Made by a program: the position numbers and the translations under genes
Shown here: positions 1-16,255 of the stretch, in pieces
How the letters are laid out: every line of letters begins with the position of its first letter
How positions within the stretch are numbered: position 1 is the stretch's first letter
The notes under the pieces: model-generated
Seen by the model: only the letters and a program-made list of their open reading frames with translations
What the model was told of the DNA's origin: nothing
Databases searched by the model: none
NCBI RefSeq assembly: GCF_036324505.1
Contig: NC_086352.1
Location: forward strand, 33,536,358-33,600,357
Origin: Eleginops maclovinus
Taxonomy: Eukaryota; Chordata; Actinopteri; Perciformes; Eleginopidae
Length of the DNA: 64,000 nucleotides
Direction of reading: 5' to 3'

Positions 1-2220
1 TCTGTAGTATGGGCCAAGGTTGTGTATCATTGTATCCCGATGTGTTGCTTGGTATTCAAATTATCTGAAAACATTGTACCATATTGTTTTTGGATCTTGC
101 TTAACTCTTTCAGTATTATAATTGATAATGTGAATTGACTTTTACCTCAGCCCAACATGAGGACACCAGTAGCAGGGACAAGAGAGACCAGGAAAAAACC
201 AACATGGCTGCAGCACTGTTTAATTGCTAGAGAGCAGACGGATAGGAAGTGAAAACATCATTCAGAGAGAATACATGAATGAAACATCTTTATAAAAGCT
301 TTTCATCACAATTAAAAATCCATTTAATTTGCCAAAGTCAGGCTTTAAAGCCGCTGCTGTCAGATGGAAGATTAAGATTCTGGTATTAAAGGAGGATTGT
401 GATCCTACCTGAAGCTCCACAGACAGAATGAGTGTCTCGCTGAAGTCAGCTAAAGTTTTTATACTGTCCAGCGACTCAAAGAGTCAATACACACCATGAT
501 GTGCTAACATTTGCAAACACGGCAGCACAGCATTATCACTTTATCTGGAAAACTCCGATGCAACCTATGTGAAACATCACGCCGGTCCCAGGTGTGTCAT
601 GGGGGTGTGTCTGTATGCAGTCCGGCTTTTTAAATATCAACGGTTCAAATAGTTCTAAATGTCCTTTACAATTCAAAACAGGGCATGTACTATCAAAGGA
701 CATGGACACTCAAACATTATACATATGTACACAAATTAATGAAATGATTATTGAAATTGTTAGCCTCTACTAGATGTTAGAGGAAGCCTTCCAGCAGGGT
801 TTTACACAAATTCAGACACATGATTCGAATCCGATCTGCTCATGAATGCAGAATGTGAAGGTAATGAAATAACATTTTTTTTATCAATCTGGTTCTGGTT
901 TCCCTTTTTGAGTAGTCTGACCATGTTTGACCAGACTCAGGGTCCATACAGGGAAACTGGTTATTTTTAGAGAACAACAGGTGAATGCATAGGGCAGGAG
1001 TCCAGTCTCAAAACACATTGGTTATTGTCTGGAGAGGGTTAAGCTTCCTACTTGTTTAAAAGGGCCCTTTCCTGTAGTGTATTACATAGGTTTATTTGCA
1101 TGTAAATGGTCTGCAAAGGCTAAAATCCAAAAGTTCCCTCCAGAGTTTCTCTCAATTGGGTGAGATTGATCAGGCCTCCCTGGGTTTTATCCAAGTTTTA
1201 TTCTACAAACCCTGCTGTTAGATTCCTTTAAATAGTATGGCTTTATTATAAGTTGTATTGGTCATGGCAGTACAAGCACAAAGGTCGTTTAACGTTTCAT
1301 TTTTAGTTCAAATGTGACTTTAGTACTTGGCGCATTCCCAGAATCCAGGAGAAATTCCAAGTACTTGACCTTAGTGTCCTCAGTGGTTGTGACCTCACCG
1401 AAGAGCTGTTCACACGATAAAATGACACATGCAGGTCTCACCCTTTTTACTGATGTATAAACTCCTGACTGTTCACCACTATATTATGGCAGTGTGGAGA
1501 AAGCTGTGAAGCTTGATGCTTGTGGGATCCAATTGAGAGACAATTCAAGTTAAAACTTATATTTAGGTGACAAGAATTACAAAAGTTAGAAGAATAAACA
1601 CATTTTACAGACTTTAGTTGACTATCCAAAGTACTTAACAAGACTGGGGTTTCAATGAACACTTTCAGGGAACTTAGGACACCTGTATGTATGAAATCGT
1701 GTTATTGTCCTGACACATTTTCTCTGTCCTTAAGTGTTTTTTGGGAGAGTTAAATGAGTCTGAGTTCAAAACATCTCTCACTGTAAACAGCACACCCCTC
1801 TGCTCTTATCAGTGTGGGACATTCAACACACTCTTGTCAATATATTGTCAGGCCCATAGCAGAAAACCGTGACAAGGCCAGGCATTTACATACTGTATGC
1901 AATGTGTAGTTAGGACTGTTGATTCTATACTATGCCTCATGTATCAACATAGCTTCAATATACTCATAGATATTCACCTTGTGCTTCGCCTGCTCTAGGG
2001 CGCTTCCACATTGCCGTATAATATCTTGGTTCCTCAGTTAGAGCGCATTTGCTGCTTCTTTGCATAGCGTTGCCAGTTTTCTCAACCTTTACTTGCCTAA
2101 GAAACCGTTTTTTAGCTTTTGAATGAACTGTTATTAAGTTATAACAATTGTTCAGGCTAGAAGGAATTGAGAATTGAGATTACCAATATGTGATTACTTT
2201 ATCCCAAAAGTCATAAATAA
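1..2220. other. Intergenic, no gene recognised
   Basis: AT-rich sequence with no exon, conserved domain or RNA gene that I recognise. Open frames here are short and show no protein-like composition. It could include the distal untranslated region of a gene to the left, but nothing supports that directly. Confidence 0.5.
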
Positions 2221-2439
2221 TAGGGTGACCAGATTTGAGGTGGCGAAAAAGAGGACACCAGATTGGTGGCGATTGATTGTGGGGGGAGGGGGGGAGCGCC
2301 AGTCAATTTAAGTACACGCTTAATGGTCCCAACAGTGAAAACCGGACGTTTTCATGAATTTATAAAACCCCCCCGGACGCTCCGGACAGGACGTAAAAAG
2401 AGGACATGTCCGGGCAAAAGAGGACGTTTGGTCACCCTA
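2221..2439. mobile_element. Short MITE with GGGTGACCA termini
   Basis: The segment starts TAGGGTGACCAGA and ends TTTGGTCACCCTA, giving perfect 11-bp terminal inverted repeats around about 200 bp. Its interior contains the phrases 'agaggacatgtccggg' and 'aaaagaggac', and it has no usable coding capacity. This looks like a non-autonomous DNA transposon. I did not find an unambiguous target duplication in the AT-rich flanks, so the superfamily is left open. Confidence 0.7.
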
Positions 2440-3370
2440 ATATAATAACTCCCAGCGATGTTTGGAGCTGCGAGGAGCTGCTGGCTATCTGGTCCGCTTA
2501 AATAAAAAATACGTAAACGATGTTTTTATAATTACTTATAATAATTATTATAATTACTCTCACTGCCTGAGAGCAAGTGTAACCATAGGGTGTTAAATAA
2601 TAATTCCAATATAAATTACGAGATCCACCAATTTGGCGATAGCTAGTTAGATAGCTATCATTCTCTAGCTAGCTCTAGCCCAGACCTGGGCATCTTACAG
2701 CTCGCCGGCCACATCCGGCCCTTTGTGCGTCCCTGTCCGGCCCGCGTGAGGCCAATCATAAATTACAAAATAAATTTAAAAAAAACATCTATGTGGTGCG
2801 TGCAATACAACTGCGCTGCTTTTATTTTGAAAAGTGTTATTTATGGACGTATGTGCGAGCGTAACCTGTGAGTGAAGGTGCACAGCGACAAGTGATGCTC
2901 GGTTACCCCCAAGATGTCCGCCCACGCTAAAAAAAGAAAAGTTGATAACGAATGCCGTGTTTTCAACAAGACATGGACTGCCAAGTATTTCTTTACAGAA
3001 ATTAAAGGTAAAGCCGTGTGCTTAATTTGTGGTACACAGGTCGCTGTGTTTAAAGATTATAATTTGAATCGCCACTACACGACCAAGCACGAGGATAAAA
3101 ACCGGAATCTGTCTGATGAAGAGCGCGCAAGGGAGGCTGATGCGTTGATGGAAAAACTGCAAACCCAACAAGGACTTTTTACCAAACTTCACACCCCCAG
3201 AGATGCAGCCGTCAGGACAAGTTTTGTAATTTCTCACAAAATCGCCAGAAAAAGTAAGGCGTTTTCTGACGGAGAGTTTATTAAGGAGTGCTTATTGGAC
3301 TCTGTTGCGCTGATATGCCCGGAGAAAAAGGGCGCGTTTGAGAACGTGTCACTCTCTCGACGCACTGTAA

Positions 3371-4107
3371 TGCCGGCTGCACACTACATGCGGTAATACG
3401 TATCCGATTTTACCGGAAGTCATTCAATGTCAATGGAGATCCGCACTCCGTATGCGATCAGCTCCGGTCGAGAGCGGTGCGGAAGAAACACCGCATCCGA
3501 GGCCCTCAGCATACGTTAAAAATATTGAACTCCTCCGGTCAACCGCAAAGCTCGACCGTACGGCTGGTAGGACCGGAAGTTGTTGTTGCTATGGTGCCAA
3601 TAAACAAAGGTAAATTACTTTGCTGTTATAATAATAAAAACAACATTACAAGTGTAATTGTGAATATTTTTCATTCATAATTTGAAGTGTAAATTAAATG
3701 CTACTGTATTTAATGTAAATAAAGGTTGATGTTCTCAATTTGTTGCTTACCACAGCTAAAACGATAGCTATGCTGCGCTAGCAGCGCTAGCTATGCTATC
3801 GTGACATCGGCGTCATAATAAACCAACCAAAAGATTTGAACGGACCTGTCTTGCCTGCCGTGCGTGCTACATCCTCCCACGCCATAGCTTTGATGTTTAT
3901 ATTTCTGTATCCCTCTGCGGACAGGTCGTACAGCACCCGGTGCCCTGAAACCGCCAGGATGATTTTCTCAGACCCGTCCGCCATGTTTTTTTTTTTTTTT
4001 ACCGGAGCCTCGACTTGTACGGATTATTTTTTTAGGTAGTACGGTGTCCACTAGATGGCGTATTCCGGCCACCGGAGTCATTTTCCGCATGTAGTGTGCA
4101 GCCGGCA
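3371..4107 (-). mobile_element. 737-bp PIF/Harbinger-type insertion nested in the hAT
   Basis: The ends are perfect 23-bp inverted repeats beginning TGCCGGCTGCACAC, and the insertion is flanked by TAA at 3368-3370 and 4108-4110, a 3-bp TWA-type target duplication typical of PIF/Harbinger. It contains a MADF-domain open frame on the minus strand, the accessory protein type of Harbinger transposons, but no nuclease gene, so it is non-autonomous. A near-palindromic stretch rich in GCTAGC and GCTATG lies at about 3761-3802. Confidence 0.9.
3796..3984 (-). CDS. MADF-domain fragment of a Harbinger accessory gene
   Basis: A 62-residue frame starts at an ATG directly after an oligo-A stretch. It contains EKIILAVSGHRVLYDLSAEGY followed by a conserved AWEDVA, which matches the first half of a MADF (Myb/SANT-like) DNA-binding domain. 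PIF/Harbinger transposons carry such a gene beside their nuclease and need its product for nuclear import and end recognition. Here only the likely first exon remains. A possible splice donor (AG/GTCCGT) lies in its second half, but no downstream exon fits before the element ends. I infer a captured remnant, probably not functional alone. Confidence 0.7.
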   Translation of the reverse strand: MADGSEKIILAVSGHRVLYDLSAEGYRNINIKAMAWEDVARTAGKTGPFKSFGWFIMTPMSR

Positions 4108-5875
4108 TAACGAGGCGGGTTGAGGCCATCGCTGGAAACTTGGAGCTTCAGCTGAAGAACAGAGCGGCCGATTTTGACTGTTTTTCTCTGGCTTTGGATG
4201 AGAGCTGCGATGTACGTGACACCACCCAGCTGCTCATCTTCTTACGTGGGATAACTGCAGACTTTCAAATAACGGAGGAGCTGGCAGCCATGCAGTCAAT
4301 TAAAGGGACAACCACAGGTAATGACTTGTTCACAGAGGTAAATGCGTGTTTGGACATGTTAGGACTGAAATGGGGCAAGCTGGCAGGTGTGACAACAGAT
4401 GGTTGTCCAAATCTGACTGGGAAAAATGTTGGACTTTTAAAGAGGATGCAGGATAAAGTGACAGAAATTAACCCTGTGCAGAAATTGACATTTTTGCATT
4501 GTATTATACATCAGGAAGTGTTGTGTAAGACATTGTTAAAAATGAACCATGTTGTTGATGCTGTAACTAAAACAGTTAACTTTATCAGAGCGAGAGAGTT
4601 AAATCATCGGCAATTTGTTGCACTTTTAAAGGAAAATGAGAGTGAACATGGTGACATAAGCTACCACTGCAACGTCAGGTGGCTCAGCCTGGGCAAAGTA
4701 CTGAAAAGTGTCTGGGACCTGAGAGAACAGATTCAGTATTTCTGTGGGAAGAAAGGACATGACATCCCAGAACTTTCAGATGAAGACTGGGTGGCAGACC
4801 TCGGATTCGCTGTGGATGTGACTGCACTCATGAACGAACTGAATGTCAAACTGCAGTGCAAGGGCCTTTTTGTGCATGAGATGTACAGTGCAGTGACGGC
4901 TTTCATGAGAAAGTTGCAGCTTCTCTCAAGCCAAGTGAAGGACAACATTCTGACCCACTTGCCAACACTAAAGGAAGCCACAAGATCAGCCGATCACCTC
5001 CACAAGTACTCAAGCAAGTTAGAAGCATTGCATGGAGAGTTTTCGAGGCGATTTCAAGATTTCAAAACTCTTGAGAGTGAAATGCACATGGTTTCTTCTC
5101 CCTTCAACTGCAGTGTGGACAATGCACCAAGCGATGTTCAGATGGAGCTCATTGACCTGCAGTCTGACCTACTTCTGGCAGAGCACTTCAGGTCAGTCTC
5201 ACTGCTGGACTTTTACTCCACCCTCAAAGAGGAGAACTTTCCACACCTGAGGAGGCATGCTCAGAGGATTCTAGTCCTCTTTGGATCCACCTACGTTTGT
5301 GAACAGACATTCTCAGTAATGAAGTTCAACAAATCCAAACACAGATCCTCTATCACTGATGATCACCTCTCAGCTGTCCTTCGCATAGCCACCTCAGACA
5401 TTCAGCCAGATTTCAATGCCCTTGTTCAAGCCCAGAACAGACTGGATTATTCGCACTGAAGAGGTAAAATGAGGTGGAAAACATAACAAGTTATTGTTTG
5501 TTGTATTGCAGTATTTCTATAAACTTGTTAAGTTGTTTGTTGTTTTTCCTTGTTTGTGGAACAAAGTTAAAGTGTGAACAAGTTAAAAATAAATTGCAGT
5601 GATTCAATGATTGTTTTTGTTTTCTTATTTTAATTTCACATAGCCTAATATAAATATTTAAGGATTAAGAGCTTAAATAAACCATCAAAAGCAATCTGCT
5701 TTTGTATAAAGTTAAGTTAGGTTAAATTAAATTGTTATTATTATTTATCTTACAGTATATCAAAAATAATATTGAGCAGAATTTAATTGAAATATTGTCG
5801 ATGTGGCCCTCGAGCAGTGCTCGGGTTGCTAATGCGGCCCCCGGTAAAAATGAATTGCCCACCCCTGCTCTAGCC

Positions 5876-6844
5876 TGTACATTGTACCTTTAACGATATT
5901 GGATCAAACAAATAAGTGGACAAAAAGGATAATTTTTCCGGATTTGGTTCACTAACCCCCATAAAAAATATTTGAGCTACGTTTCAAAAAACTGACACTG
6001 ATTAGCGAATATATGCTATAATAACATCAACAGGTCGAAGTTGTGCACTAAGAGACGGTAGGCATTACACTGTGTTCCTTTGCTACAGGTACTTTGCTGT
6101 GTTCATATAAGAGGAAGTCTGCTTATTGCTATGAATTATTATTGATAATATATATATTTTTCCAAAGTCCATTTTCAGGTTAAATGCTGAACAACAAACA
6201 CTAAAATGTCATACATCAGATACTCTGGTTGTCATTGTTCTTGGTTTCTAGCTTGTTAGAACATAACAAATAAAAAAAGCAAGACAAGGTTTTTTTTTCC
6301 CATTGAAAAACATATCCTGTTAAGTCCCTAAATGGATGTTTATAGAAATAGTTTTTTTTTGTGTGAAATGTATAATGTATATCTCAAAATGGGGAAAAAT
6401 GGGGATAATGTAATATAGTATTTTTTTCTGAATAAGGAACTATAGTTTCAGTGCTTGAGACGGTGAGGTCACCCCCACCTAGAGCACACTGGACAACAAG
6501 TTTAGACATTTTGTTCCGGGTTTTTCAACAATGCTTTTATCCATATTTGGCTATGTTTTAAATAACTTGATAAACTGTGAGAAAATGTAAATGTTTAAGG
6601 TGAGAGTTAATAATTACTTATATTAGAGTTATTAAGTGTTGATGCAAAGTCGTTTCCCAAGCGAACCCTGCTCTCCCTTATTAGTGAGGTATGTATACAC
6701 ATGACATAAAGACACACTGTGTTCAACGTTTAACTGGTTTTGTCAAAAAAACTACCAGATTCTCGTGAAATAAAAGAATTGAAACTACTCATGTCAGTAC
6801 GGAGTTCTTTAAGTGGCTCAAAGAGAACACAGATTAAGTGTTTC
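5876..6844. other. Intergenic, no gene recognised
   Basis: AT-rich spacer between the hAT element and the 3' end of astacin copy A. No exon, repeat terminus or RNA gene was recognised. Confidence 0.5.
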
Positions 6845-6944
6845 ATCTCAATAAAAATCATTTTATTGTTTGATTGACTGTAGTGCTGATGCTGCAGATT
6901 CTGTTGTTGACTCTGGTCATCTGTCAGCACATGTGATCAGCTTC

Positions 6945-9737
<2,793 letters not shown>

Positions 9738-9876
9738 CCTGCAGGACACACACAGCTTCACTCAGAGCACAGAAACACACACACACACAGAAATCTGCAC
9801 ACACTGAAAAAAAGTGCACACTGAACTCACCTTGGATCTTCAATGTGGATTAATCCATCTGAAGTTTCTCTCCAGA

Positions 9877-9970
9877 TTTTTATATCTGTTCAGCCGGGTC
9901 TATCAGCCCAAATATGGACAATCAGAGTTCTAGGAAGATCAAAGCATCAGCTGAACTCACAGCCTTATCA
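9877..9970 (-). promoter_or_regulatory. Astacin A promoter: TATA, CArG and GATA-like motifs
   Basis: Reading toward the gene, TGATAAG (9964-9970) is followed by CCATATTTGG (9908-9917), an exact CArG box, and then a TATAAAAA box (9877-9884) just upstream of the 5'-UTR exon. The same order and wording occur upstream of copies C and D although intergenic sequence otherwise differs. Factor binding (GATA, SRF) is inferred from the motifs only. Confidence 0.7.
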
Positions 9971-9989
9971 GACACACGGTTCAGACACG

Positions 9990-12075
<2,086 letters not shown>

Positions 12076-15000
12076 TCAGTAGGGTTCTTTGGTAAAAATG
12101 AACGTACTGCATCTGTAAAGGCGGTTGACCCGGAGGATGTCGGTTGGACTCATCTGGGTGGCTCTCCCAATGACTGCGTTCCTATCCGGGATGGGGATGA
12201 TGGTCGGCCGCCTGTTCCTGGAGAAGGCAAACCTGTGGTGCAAACAGAAAGCTGATGTTTCGATTGCATCTTGGCAATTAAATTCTTGCAACAAAAAAAA
12301 ACACTTAGTTAGATTAGGCCTTGTAACAAATTCACCAGCACTTACAATGGTAGGACTTCCTTGAAGTAAATCTATCTGTACATTCCTTGTTGTTCGGAGT
12401 TTTATTCTATAGGTTTATTGCGCTTATTGTAAGGCCAATATTGTCAGCCAAATGAAATGCAATGTGATAACCGAAACCAAAAACTAAACCAAACTGAAAG
12501 CGTTGCGAATATGATTCTAATAAGGAAATCTCCCGCTTTCATTTTAGTTTCATTTGGGTGATGTTGCAGTTGCTAACTATATGTTTTAGCAAAATTACTC
12601 AAGCTTACTCAGCTTAACCAGTTTTTATTCAACCATAGAAATACGCAATGTCACTATCAAATATTCAAGCACTGTGGATGAAATACCATTTAGCTAGCTA
12701 GCATTACGTTGCATAAGATACTGTGCATATGCTCTATCTACAATCTGTCATTATAGCGACACACTGGAGATCATAGATTGGGATGAAGGAATTTGCGACT
12801 CTGACTCACATACATACACAAAGCTATGTGGAAACATCATGTTAGGAATCTGTTGGCCAGTTTGAGGCTGAAGAGCTCAATAACATTAAAAAAACATATT
12901 TAAATCCCACATTGTTGTTGTAGTATGTTATTATTACTGGATGTTACCTGTCATAGTGCATGACAGAGTTGTAGTCATAGGGAGTCCCCAGGTTATTTGT
13001 TTGGATCTTCCTGAAATTGGACTCCATTCCTGCAGGAGATAACACGGCTCAATCAAATATTGTTTCTTTACAATCGAATAGTAACACCTCTAAGAAAATA
13101 CAAGTTGACCATGAGTAGATAAATGCTTCTTCTGCAAGGTGATAGAGTAGAAAGAAAGTAGCACTTTGAGCACTACTTTCCCCGCTGTGGGACTAATAAA
13201 GGATTTACTACTACCCCTTTAAAGGTCATAAAGGTCAGTTGTATTAATTGAACAACCCTATTTTGCTCAATCGTGTTGCTTGCAAAAGCATGCTTCATCT
13301 GTATTCTACATGATGAATGAGTGCGACTGGACCCACCGCGCATGACGTTCTGCAGCAGGATCTGGACATGCTGGTCTCTGTCGGACCGGGTCTGCTCATG
13401 GTCGAAGCCTAGGGCATGGAGCAGCTCATGTTGGATGATCTGCTTGAAAACACACCCCTGACGACTCAAAGAAACTATCTGGCCTCTACCACGACGGCCG
13501 ATGAAGGAAAAACACCTGAAAGAGAGCACCCAATGCCACTATCAGTTAAACAGCCACATTGCTTCCCTTCCCCCGAGAAACAATGTGTTTTATGGAGGTG
13601 TAAACAGATGTGTGTGTGTTGTGTGCATTGTCAATACCCTGATAGAGACTGAATGTCGACAAAATCGATCTGTCCGTTGACGGGGGTGAAGCGGATGCAG
13701 GTGGACGCAGCAAAAGACCTCAGACCTTCGACGATGGTTTGTTTCTCTCTCCCGGCTTTACAGTAAAAATAAAATAATATCAGTTGGTTTTATTTCTTCA
13801 ATTCCCTCTGCCATCATATTAAAAGGGGAATATTAATAAAGCGCTATTACTACACTAGCATACTAGTTTGAGGCTTGGGATAATTAGGGATACCTTTATT
13901 GAAAATAGTGATTGTTTTTGCAGGGTTGGAATGATAAAACACATTTTATTACAAACAAAGAACAATATACACACATATAGGACGATGGAACAGCTTTACA
14001 GTTCAGTGCAAGTTGTGCCACCCAGCTACAGATATATACACAACGTACAGTAGCTCACATGATCAAAGAACTCCACATCTAATTCAAGTAATGAATACTT
14101 CTAAAACAATGGACACATTTAATACTACTAGCACTGGATCAAAAACTACTATCACTATTGCCACTACTACCTTTAGCTCTACTGCTGCTATTATACTGCT
14201 ACTGATTGAGGCTCCAAACTATATGAAATACTGGTCAAAATCACTGGATCTTAAATTAAATTCAGATATTTTATTTATAACTCTCATTAAGAGGCTAACA
14301 TTAACATTCCTTCGTTGTTCTGAAATACTTGAAAGTTGCAATCTAAATTTCTTTTTTAAGGTTAGTATGGTGCTGACCATGAGAGCTAAACTTCTTATTG
14401 GCATCAGTAATCGCAGATACTCATGAAAAAGGAGCTTTGAGCCATCATTTACTAGAACGGTTGGTACTAGATTTAACAATACGGACTCCAAATGCATATA
14501 CAGTATGCCCACTTAATTTCTAATTATTTTTTGTTATAACAATTTGTTTTAAAACTGATAATTCCCTGTTTATGATTTTTATTTTTATTTCATATCCTAT
14601 TCACATGTATGTATCAGGTCAAGTCTTTGTTATAATGAAACCCTGCCTTCAGTACTCACAGAACTGCTCGGAGATGCTGTAGGGTACGTAGACGTTTCCG
14701 TCTGTGGCTTTAGGCCACAGGCAGCTGCGTGCTGTGCAGGGATCAGCGTTCTGCAGACCAGTGGGCACGGCGATGTCTCCAAACATCACCAACGGATCGT
14801 CAAAGTTCTTTCCTGCAGGATGACACAGGCATGATCGAGAAAATGCTGTCATCTTTCTTTCAAATCAGAATCAGATATACTTTATTAAGCCTGGGGGAAG
14901 CAGGGTTTGAAAACAGTGGCTTCATTTTGAAAAATAAAAATAATAATAAGATAAAACATGGCTACAATTTAAAGGGGGGAAATCACAGTGTATACCACAA

Positions 15001-16050
15001 TAAAACAACAATGAATTTAAAAACAATGTGTGTAAAACAATTGATAGTATACTGTAAATGTTAGTATAGAAAATAGGGCTGAAAAAACAGATTATGCTCA
15101 TCGTCTTGATTTGATGTTGTTTTATATTTAAGGTAAGATACATATTTATGGAGATTTGCTGCCAGGGGGAATACATAATAAATCATTGCAGTGCAGATAC
15201 ATACCAACATCCTTATTGGCCCTCTCCAACAGCTCAGACACACTCAGGAACTCATCCTCGATGTTGTTGCCTGTGGAATAGAAACAATCAATTATAGCAT
15301 CCGACTAAATAATCTGAGCATTTCAGAGTTTGAAAAGTAGTCATGTCTTACCAGAGGACTCCTCAGTCTTTTCAAAAGGAGCCTGATAAGAAACAGTAAA
15401 TGCTGGTTAAGAGCTAAATGATAATAACTTATAGATATCAAAATCAAACTACCCCAGATGATAACCTAAATCAAGTTTTCTGATTTAAATATGCAAAAGA
15501 GACATTTTCTAATGCTAATTCTGGGTGAATTTAGGGAAAATTGACAGACACATTGAAGAATTTAAATAATTCCACCATAAAGAAGACATGTTATGGACGC
15601 AAACTCTAACAATTGACCAGTGCATAAAAATATACTTTAATTCAGTGTGAGTGTACCGATGGAGGTCCTATAAAGACGGTATTATGATTTAAAAAGAAAT
15701 ATTGTACATCTTTTGAGACAGATAAAAGGAAACTTCATGTAAAATGCAATCCACATGCTTAAAAACAAAATCATATTTAGGTAGTTGTATTTTACCATCT
15801 CTATTTAGAGTGCCACCACAAATAAAAAAAGTTGAATGTCATGCTGAGGTCGTGTATGAAGGACCATTTTATTTTGGATACATTTCAAATTTATCATAGG
15901 TGATTTCAAATTGTTGCATAAAAATGATATGTATTTTGGTTATTATTGAAAAGTAAGTGTGTGTGTGAAGTGTGTGCTGATGCTTACCGATAGAGTGTAA
16001 CTGTGCACGCAGCAGAGGAGAACACTGAGCGCAGCCGCCTGCAGGATCAT
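12076..16050 (-). CDS. Astacin metalloprotease copy B (divergent)
   Basis: A second secreted astacin, clearly diverged from A/C/D. Coding exons: 15988-16050, 15352-15382, 15205-15270, 14660-14812, 13638-13755, 13337-13515, 12948-13029, 12076-12232. The signal peptide starts MILQAAALSVLLCC. The propeptide keeps a canonical-looking MFGDIAV (Asp-switch). The mature part begins NADPCTARSC, the zinc site is [12 protein letters not shown] and the Met-turn is the standard SVMHY. Six cysteines are present up to RLYRC. Its second coding exon is 31 nt where A/C/D have 4 nt, with the same phase. After RLYRC a GTACGT sits at the exact position of the last donor in A/C/D, but the preceding base is A, so the split stop of the other copies cannot form. 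Unspliced, the protein would run 11 more residues to a TGA (282 in all). Confidence 0.88.
13163..13205 (+). repeat. LINE 3'-tail fragment in astacin B intron
   Basis: The phrase 'ccccgctgtgggactaataaaggattta' is typical of the 3' end of fish L2/Rex-like retroposons. Too short to assign to a family. Confidence 0.45.
14862..14910 (-). repeat. LINE 3'-tail fragment in astacin B intron
   Basis: The phrase 'aatcagaatcagatatac' followed by 'tttattaagcctgggg' resembles the reverse complement of a fish non-LTR element 3' end. Low-complexity TAC/ACT-rich sequence also occurs in this large intron near 14100-14220. Confidence 0.45.
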
Positions 16051-16107
16051 GGCTGGTTATCGGTCAGGAGCAGAGCGATACAGTATCTGAAGCAGCAGGG
16101 GTTCAAC

Positions 16108-16116
16108 TTATATATG
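16108..16116 (-). promoter_or_regulatory. TATA box of astacin B
   Basis: On the minus strand CATATATAAG lies about 58-66 bp upstream of the start codon of copy B, a sensible distance for a short 5' UTR. The CArG/GATA block of the other copies is not seen here. Confidence 0.55.
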
Positions 16117-16255
16117 TGGAGAAAACAACTAACCCATCCTTATATGGTATTCTGTTCAACAAACACCTGTTGACAAATTCAGCTGAACTGGAAGTGGCAG
16201 TTATTACTTCAAACTGACTGGGGTTTGTGTAAGATATTTCCAAGGATGCAACATG

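Larger units (their letters stand above)
2914..5459 (+). pseudogene. hAT transposase (GTF2IRD2/ZBED-like) split by a nested transposon
   Basis: This is a transposase of the type often annotated in fish as GTF2IRD2-like or ZBED5-like. The first part (2914-3370) carries a BED-type zinc finger around residues 36-60 (CLIC ... HYTTKH). The second part (4111-5459) carries the RNase H-like core (FSLALDESCDV; TTDGCPNLTG; LHCIIHQEVLC; CNVRWLSLGKVL) and a C-terminal dimerisation region (LFGSTYVCEQTFSVMK). A 737-bp insertion separates the parts and introduces a stop just inside its left end. Reading 3370 directly onto 4111, with one copy of the TAA duplication, keeps a single frame of about 601 codons without any stop, so the gene appears otherwise intact. 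As it stands only a 160-residue N-terminal product could be made from the ATG at 2914. Confidence 0.9.
2681..5867 (+). mobile_element. hAT transposon with 8-bp target duplication
   Basis: The element begins CAGACCTGGGCA and ends TGCCCACCCCTG, so the ends are imperfect inverted repeats of the hAT type (CAGnnnTGGGCA). It is flanked by a perfect 8-bp direct repeat CTCTAGCC at 2673-2680 and 5868-5875, the target-site length expected for hAT. It carries one transposase gene reading left to right, interrupted by a later insertion at 3371-4107. Both termini and the duplication are intact. Confidence 0.93.

Noticed and set aside
3836..4039. Plus-strand 67-residue frame inside the nested insertion
   Set aside because: It is the antisense of the MADF-like frame, whose domain match lies on the minus strand.
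14013..14426. Plus-strand Thr/Ser-rich 137-residue frame in astacin B intron
   Set aside because: Low-complexity ACT/TAC repeats produce it; it lies antisense inside an intron.
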